Shown: positions 12,216 to 15,879 of the stretch, piece after piece
How the letters are laid out: the number at the start of each line of letters is the position of its first letter
Position numbering within the stretch: the stretch's first letter is position 1
Source of the DNA: DATEPR01 sp036503065
GTDB taxonomy: Bacteria > Actinomycetota > Actinomycetes > Mycobacteriales > Pseudonocardiaceae
Assembly: GCA_036503065.1 (NCBI GenBank)
Contig: DASXXM010000116.1
Location: forward strand, 1-15,879
Direction: 5' to 3'
Length of the DNA: 15,879 nt
Notes under the pieces: model-generated
What the model was told of the DNA's origin: nothing
The model's database searches: none
What the model saw: only the letters and a program-made list of their open reading frames with translations
Program-made: the position numbers and the translations under genes

Positions 12216-15200
12216 ATGATCCGCGTCCCGCGTCGTTGGAAAATAACTGGCAATCTGCTTACAGTGGTCGCGGTTGCCGGCGGCGTGCTGGTCACGACCG
12301 CGCACGCCGACCCGGCCGCGGCTTCCTGGCTGCCGGCCACTCCCGCCGGATGGAATCTGGTCGTGGACCGCGCCAGCACCCCGGCGACCACCGTCACGCA
12401 AGGCGTGACCGAACGCGGCGAAACCCTGGACACCGTCGCCGGCCGGCAGCACACGCAGGTACTCGACGTCGACCTGACCGACCCGAACGTCCGGCTCGGC
12501 GTGGTCGAGGCAGGCGACACGCTCACCGACCCGGCCGACGAGACCGTCAGCTCGATGGCCGCCCGGACCCACGCGGTCGCCGGCATCAACGGCGACTACT
12601 TCGAGATCCACGCCAGCGGCCGCCCGCTCGGCGGCGTGATCACCAACGGCCAACTCCTGAAGAGCCCGCGCCCCGGCTACAACGCCCAACTGACCATCCG
12701 CGTCGACGGCAGCATGGCGATCGGACCGGAAACCTACACCGGCACGATCACCGACGGCCCCGCCAGCACCGCGCTGACCTCGGTCAACGTCCTCAACGAC
12801 GTCACAGCAGGCGGCATCACCCGCATCACCCCGGCCCTGGGCGCCAGCCGGCTCGCCGCCCCGGCATTCCTGGTCACCGGCCACCGCGACGGCGCCAACC
12901 TCGTGGTGGATGCCGTGCAGCCCAACACAACCACGCTGCCCGCCGGCACAACCGGCCTGCTCGGCGCCGGGACCGGCGGCCAGTGGCTGGCGAACACCGT
13001 GCACGCCGGCGACACGATCGCGATCAGCGAGCGGATCAGCCCCGACGACCAGCCGCGCCAACTGCTCTCCGGCGCCACGATGCTGGTGCGCGACGGCGCG
13101 GTCTACGCCGACCCGACCGGCACACCGCCGTCCGGCGTGAACCCGGAAACCGCCGTCGGCCTCACGCGGGACGGCCGGCACGCGATCATCGTCACCCTCG
13201 ACGGCCGCTTCGGCGAGGCCACCGCGGTCGGCGTCACCCCGGCCCAGGTCGCCGGCTATTTGATACAGCATGGCGCCTACAGCGCGATGCTGCTCGATGG
13301 CGGCGGCTCGACCGAACTGGTGGCCCGTGCGCCCGGCGACAACGCCGTGTCCGTCGTGAACGCGCCGTCGGACGGGGTCGAACGCCCGGTGGCCAACGGA
13401 TTGTTCATCTACACCAACGAATCCACGCCCGGTTCGGCCAGCAAGGTCGTAGTCAACGATGGCACCCCGGTGACCACCGTGCCCGGCGCGACCATCCCCG
13501 TGCCGGTGTACGCCACCGACCGCAACGGCAATCCGGCCGCCACGACACCCGCCGTCGAGGTGCTGCCGAAGGGACTCGCCGACTGGTCCGACGGCAGGCT
13601 CGCGGTGCACCGGGCCGGTCGCGGCGAGATCGTCGCCAGGGTCGGCGGGGTGGTCACCAGCCAGCCGCTACGGGTCGTCGACCGGCTCACTTCCCTTGCC
13701 GTGTCACCGAACCAGCCCGACCTGACCAACGGCGCCACCCAGGCATTCGCGCTGTCCGGCACCACAGCGACCGGGCAAGCAGCCACCGTGCTCGACGCGA
13801 ACCACCAGCCGGCGCAGGTCAGCGTGCCCGCGGCGGCCGCGCACTGGACCGTCGACCGGCCGGACCTGGGGACTGTTTCCGCTGACGGCGTGTTCACGGC
13901 GGCCGCACAGGGCGCCGGACTGGCCACGGTCACCGCCACCGTCGGCGGACGCACCGCGACGGCCGGCGTGGCGGTGGGCTCGACCAGCCAACTCGTGTCC
14001 AACCTGACCGACGTGGCCAACTGGCGACTGCGCAACACCACCGGCGCCCCGGCCACACTCGCACTCGGCCCGCTGCCGCCCAACGGAACCGGCCCCGGCT
14101 CGCTGCAACTCACGTACACCGTGCCTGCCGGTGCCGGCGTGAAACAGCTGGTCTTCTGGGATACCAACGACATCACCATCGGTCAGAACCCGGCAGGCGC
14201 CGACCCGACGGCCATCGGCCTGTGGGTCAACGGCGACCGCAACGGCCTGATCCTGCACGAGCAGTACATGCAGATCAACGGACAGGCCGCGCCGCTGGCC
14301 GAAACCCGGGTCACCTGGCAGGGCTGGCGGTTCTACACCGCACAGGTGGCGCCCGGCACCCAGTTCCCGATCACTATGAACTTCCTGGACTTCCTGGCGA
14401 TCAATCCGAGCACCACGGTCAGCGGCACCCTCGACGTAGGTGGCCTACAAGCCCTGTACTCACCGCGACCGATCGTCACGCCGCCCTACGTAGCCATCCC
14501 GAACAACCCAGACTGGTTGCAGTACAAGGAAAGCAACGTGCGTCCAGACGGGACTGTGCTAGTTGGCGGCGACGCTCATCTGCTCGCCGGCGACCCAGGT
14601 TCGGCCAGCAGCAACGTCTTCAAGGCGATCAGCACGGTAAAGCCTACTGCGGATCAGTTCCTTGGCGACATGTCAGACGACGGCCAACCAGCCGATCTCG
14701 ACTATGCCCGGTCAACGATGGCATCACTCGGAGTCCCGTACCGAGACGCGGTAGGCAACCACGAGATCAGCCAGGGAGCGTTGCCGGAGAACGGAAACTT
14801 CACCGCCGACTTCGGCCCGACCCACTATGCCTACCAACTCGGCAGCGCCCAATGGATCGTCACTGACAGTGCCCACGGCGGCATTCTGTCCTCCGACCCG
14901 TTCGGCGTGCCGGCCGAAGCGCAGTACCCGTGGCTGGTGGCGCAGTTGACCAATGCGACCGCGCCGGCCGTCGTCGTGGTCACGCACATGCCGCCGTACG
15001 ACCCGCATCCGGTGGCGGACAGCCAGTTCAGCGACCGGTGGGAAGCCCAGATGTACGTCCGGCTCATCCAGCGCTACCAGCAAACACACCCCAACCGCCA
15101 CGTGATCATGCTGGACGGCCACGCCCGCGGCTTCGCAGAACAGATCCTCGACCCAACCGGCCGGCCAACCGACACAGCCCACGGCGGCATTCCCCAACTC

Positions 15201-15590
15201 ACCGTCGCCGACCTCGGCATGCCCGCCTACGCCCCACCGAACCAGGGTGGTTTCTACAACGTCGCCCTGCTACACATGACCCCGTCCGGCGACATCCAGT
15301 TCAGCGTCGAACCGGTCCTGTCCTCGATCACGATCACGCCTCAACGAAGCCTGACGGTCGGCACGAGCGCACAACTCACCGCAACCGGCACCGCGGTCGG
15401 CGGCGACAACCAACCAACCCTGCTGGTCCCCATCGCCGACCCGGCATCCCACGTATGGGCATCCAGCAACCCACGAGTCGCCGCAGTGGACACCAAAACT
15501 GGCGTGGTGACCGCACGTCACCCCGGCAACACGGTGGTCTCGGTCACGAGCGGTGGCATCACGGCGACCACAACGATCACCGTGACCTAA
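12216..15590 (+). CDS. secreted phosphodiester glycosidase-metallophosphoesterase fusion
   Basis: This 1124-residue exported protein has a signal peptide (basic MIRVPRRWK, hydrophobic core, AHA cleavage site near residue 31). Residues about 80-400 form a NAGPA-type phosphodiester glycosidase domain with AGINGDYFEI (122-131), NPETAVGLTRDG, VTLDGR (326-331) and LLDGGGSTELV (359-369). Residues about 405-590 look like Ig-like (BIG2-type) modules, and about 590-750 like a beta-sandwich. A calcineurin-like metallophosphoesterase domain follows (about 775-1020) with GDAH (Asp786, His788), GDMSDDG (Asp818, Asp821), GNHE (847-850), His924, and GHAR (968-971) in place of GHxH. A BIG2-like module closes the protein (1036-1124). 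Together these suggest action on phosphodiester-linked glycans outside the cell (inference). AGGAGGT (12206-12212) supports ATG 12216. Codon use drops in G/C bias around 14460-14800. Confidence 0.88.
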   Translation: MIRVPRRWKITGNLLTVVAVAGGVLVTTAHADPAAASWLPATPAGWNLVVDRASTPATTVTQGVTERGETLDTVAGRQHTQVLDVDLTDPNVRLGVVEAGDTLTDPADETVSSMAARTHAVAGINGDYFEIHASGRPLGGVITNGQLLKSPRPGYNAQLTIRVDGSMAIGPETYTGTITDGPASTALTSVNVLNDVTAGGITRITPALGASRLAAPAFLVTGHRDGANLVVDAVQPNTTTLPAGTTGLLGAGTGGQWLANTVHAGDTIAISERISPDDQPRQLLSGATMLVRDGAVYADPTGTPPSGVNPETAVGLTRDGRHAIIVTLDGRFGEATAVGVTPAQVAGYLIQHGAYSAMLLDGGGSTELVARAPGDNAVSVVNAPSDGVERPVANGLFIYTNESTPGSASKVVVNDGTPVTTVPGATIPVPVYATDRNGNPAATTPAVEVLPKGLADWSDGRLAVHRAGRGEIVARVGGVVTSQPLRVVDRLTSLAVSPNQPDLTNGATQAFALSGTTATGQAATVLDANHQPAQVSVPAAAAHWTVDRPDLGTVSADGVFTAAAQGAGLATVTATVGGRTATAGVAVGSTSQLVSNLTDVANWRLRNTTGAPATLALGPLPPNGTGPGSLQLTYTVPAGAGVKQLVFWDTNDITIGQNPAGADPTAIGLWVNGDRNGLILHEQYMQINGQAAPLAETRVTWQGWRFYTAQVAPGTQFPITMNFLDFLAINPSTTVSGTLDVGGLQALYSPRPIVTPPYVAIPNNPDWLQYKESNVRPDGTVLVGGDAHLLAGDPGSASSNVFKAISTVKPTADQFLGDMSDDGQPADLDYARSTMASLGVPYRDAVGNHEISQGALPENGNFTADFGPTHYAYQLGSAQWIVTDSAHGGILSSDPFGVPAEAQYPWLVAQLTNATAPAVVVVTHMPPYDPHPVADSQFSDRWEAQMYVRLIQRYQQTHPNRHVIMLDGHARGFAEQILDPTGRPTDTAHGGIPQLTVADLGMPAYAPPNQGGFYNVALLHMTPSGDIQFSVEPVLSSITITPQRSLTVGTSAQLTATGTAVGGDNQPTLLVPIADPASHVWASSNPRVAAVDTKTGVVTARHPGNTVVSVTSGGITATTTITVT

Positions 15591-15626
15591 CCACTGGCGT
15601 AACGTGGATTGGCGGAGAGGGCTGCG

Positions 15627-15879
15627 ATGACCATCAGCGTGTTCGATCTGTTCAAGATCGGTATCGGACCGTCCAGTTCGCACACTGTCGGTCCGATGAC
15701 GGCTGCCCGCATGTTCGTTGCCGACTTACAGGCCGATGGATTGCTGGATCGTGTCAGCTCACTGAAGGCTGAGCTGTTCGGTTCGCTCGGGGCCACCGGT
15801 CACGGCCACGGCAGTGACCGGGCGGTGCTGTTGGGCCTGTCCGGCGAGAACCCGCGCACCGTCGACACGGACACGGTGG
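15627..15879 (+). CDS. sdaA: L-serine dehydratase, N-terminal part
   Basis: The first 84 codons of an iron-sulphur L-serine ammonia-lyase are present, cut by the window end; the enzyme converts L-serine to pyruvate and ammonia. The recognition segment FKIGIGPSSSHTVGPMTAARMF is at residues 9-30, and FGSLGATGHGHGSDRAVLLGL follows at about 51-71, both typical of the single-chain SdaA beta-domain. ATG 15627 is preceded by GGAGAGG (15614-15620), 6 nt away. It follows the large secreted protein by 36 bp on the same strand, but functional linkage is unlikely. The cluster-binding cysteines lie in the missing C-terminal part. Confidence 0.93.
   Translation, partial: MTISVFDLFKIGIGPSSSHTVGPMTAARMFVADLQADGLLDRVSSLKAELFGSLGATGHGHGSDRAVLLGLSGENPRTVDTDTV

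Overview
The window is very GC-rich, with strong G/C preference at third codon positions, GTG and TTG starts, and tight ATGA/GTGA overlaps between genes. It looks like a chromosomal segment of a high-GC actinobacterium. The mix of genes (ApbE/ferric-reductase/NuoF-like module, MmyB-type regulator next to an MFS pump, Thr-rich secreted protein) would fit Pseudonocardiales, but the family is an inference. I see no tRNA, rRNA, CRISPR, insertion sequence or prophage gene.

Layout. (1) 1-420: no convincing gene, some hairpins and palindromes. (2) 421-3695 (+): five overlapping genes forming a redox module: a small membrane-anchored Gly/Thr/Asn-rich protein, an ApbE-like FMN transferase, a ferric-reductase-like bis-heme membrane protein, a NuoF-like flavin/Fe-S protein and a small ferredoxin. 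(3) 3784-4065 (+): a CsoR-type copper-sensing repressor with a G-tract operator in front of its gene, followed by a 430-bp gene-free stretch holding a strong 12-bp hairpin terminator. (4) 4496-6956 (+): a complete polar-amino-acid-type ABC importer (lipoprotein, permease, ATPase). (5) 6957-7793 (-): an aldo/keto reductase whose stop abuts that of the ATPase gene. (6) 7907-9091 (+): an M20 metallo-amidohydrolase. (7) 9100 to about 10581 (-): a DHA2-type 14-helix drug exporter with an unclear start, facing (8) 10788-11651 (+): an XRE/MmyB-like regulator; the shared intergenic region carries a cluster of palindromes. (9) 11706-12101 (+): a small Thr/Pro-rich membrane or secreted protein, apparently from a leaderless transcript. 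(10) 12216-15590 (+): a 1124-residue secreted protein joining a phosphodiester glycosidase (NAGPA) domain, Ig-like modules and a metallophosphoesterase domain. (11) 15627 to the window end (+): the first 84 codons of an L-serine dehydratase gene.

How the genes may work together. The 421-3695 operon can be drawn as an electron path NAD(P)H -> NuoF-like flavoprotein -> ferredoxin -> bis-heme membrane protein, with ApbE supplying covalent FMN to a target not obvious in the window. The ABC importer next to an M20 hydrolase suggests uptake and hydrolysis of an N-acylated amino acid or similar compound (inference). The MFS/MmyB pair is a classic divergently controlled efflux unit. The most unusual items are the redox module with its altered Fe-S ligand sets, the glycosidase-phosphoesterase fusion with a changed GHxH motif and a local codon-usage shift, and a structured element sitting where the start of the MFS gene should be.
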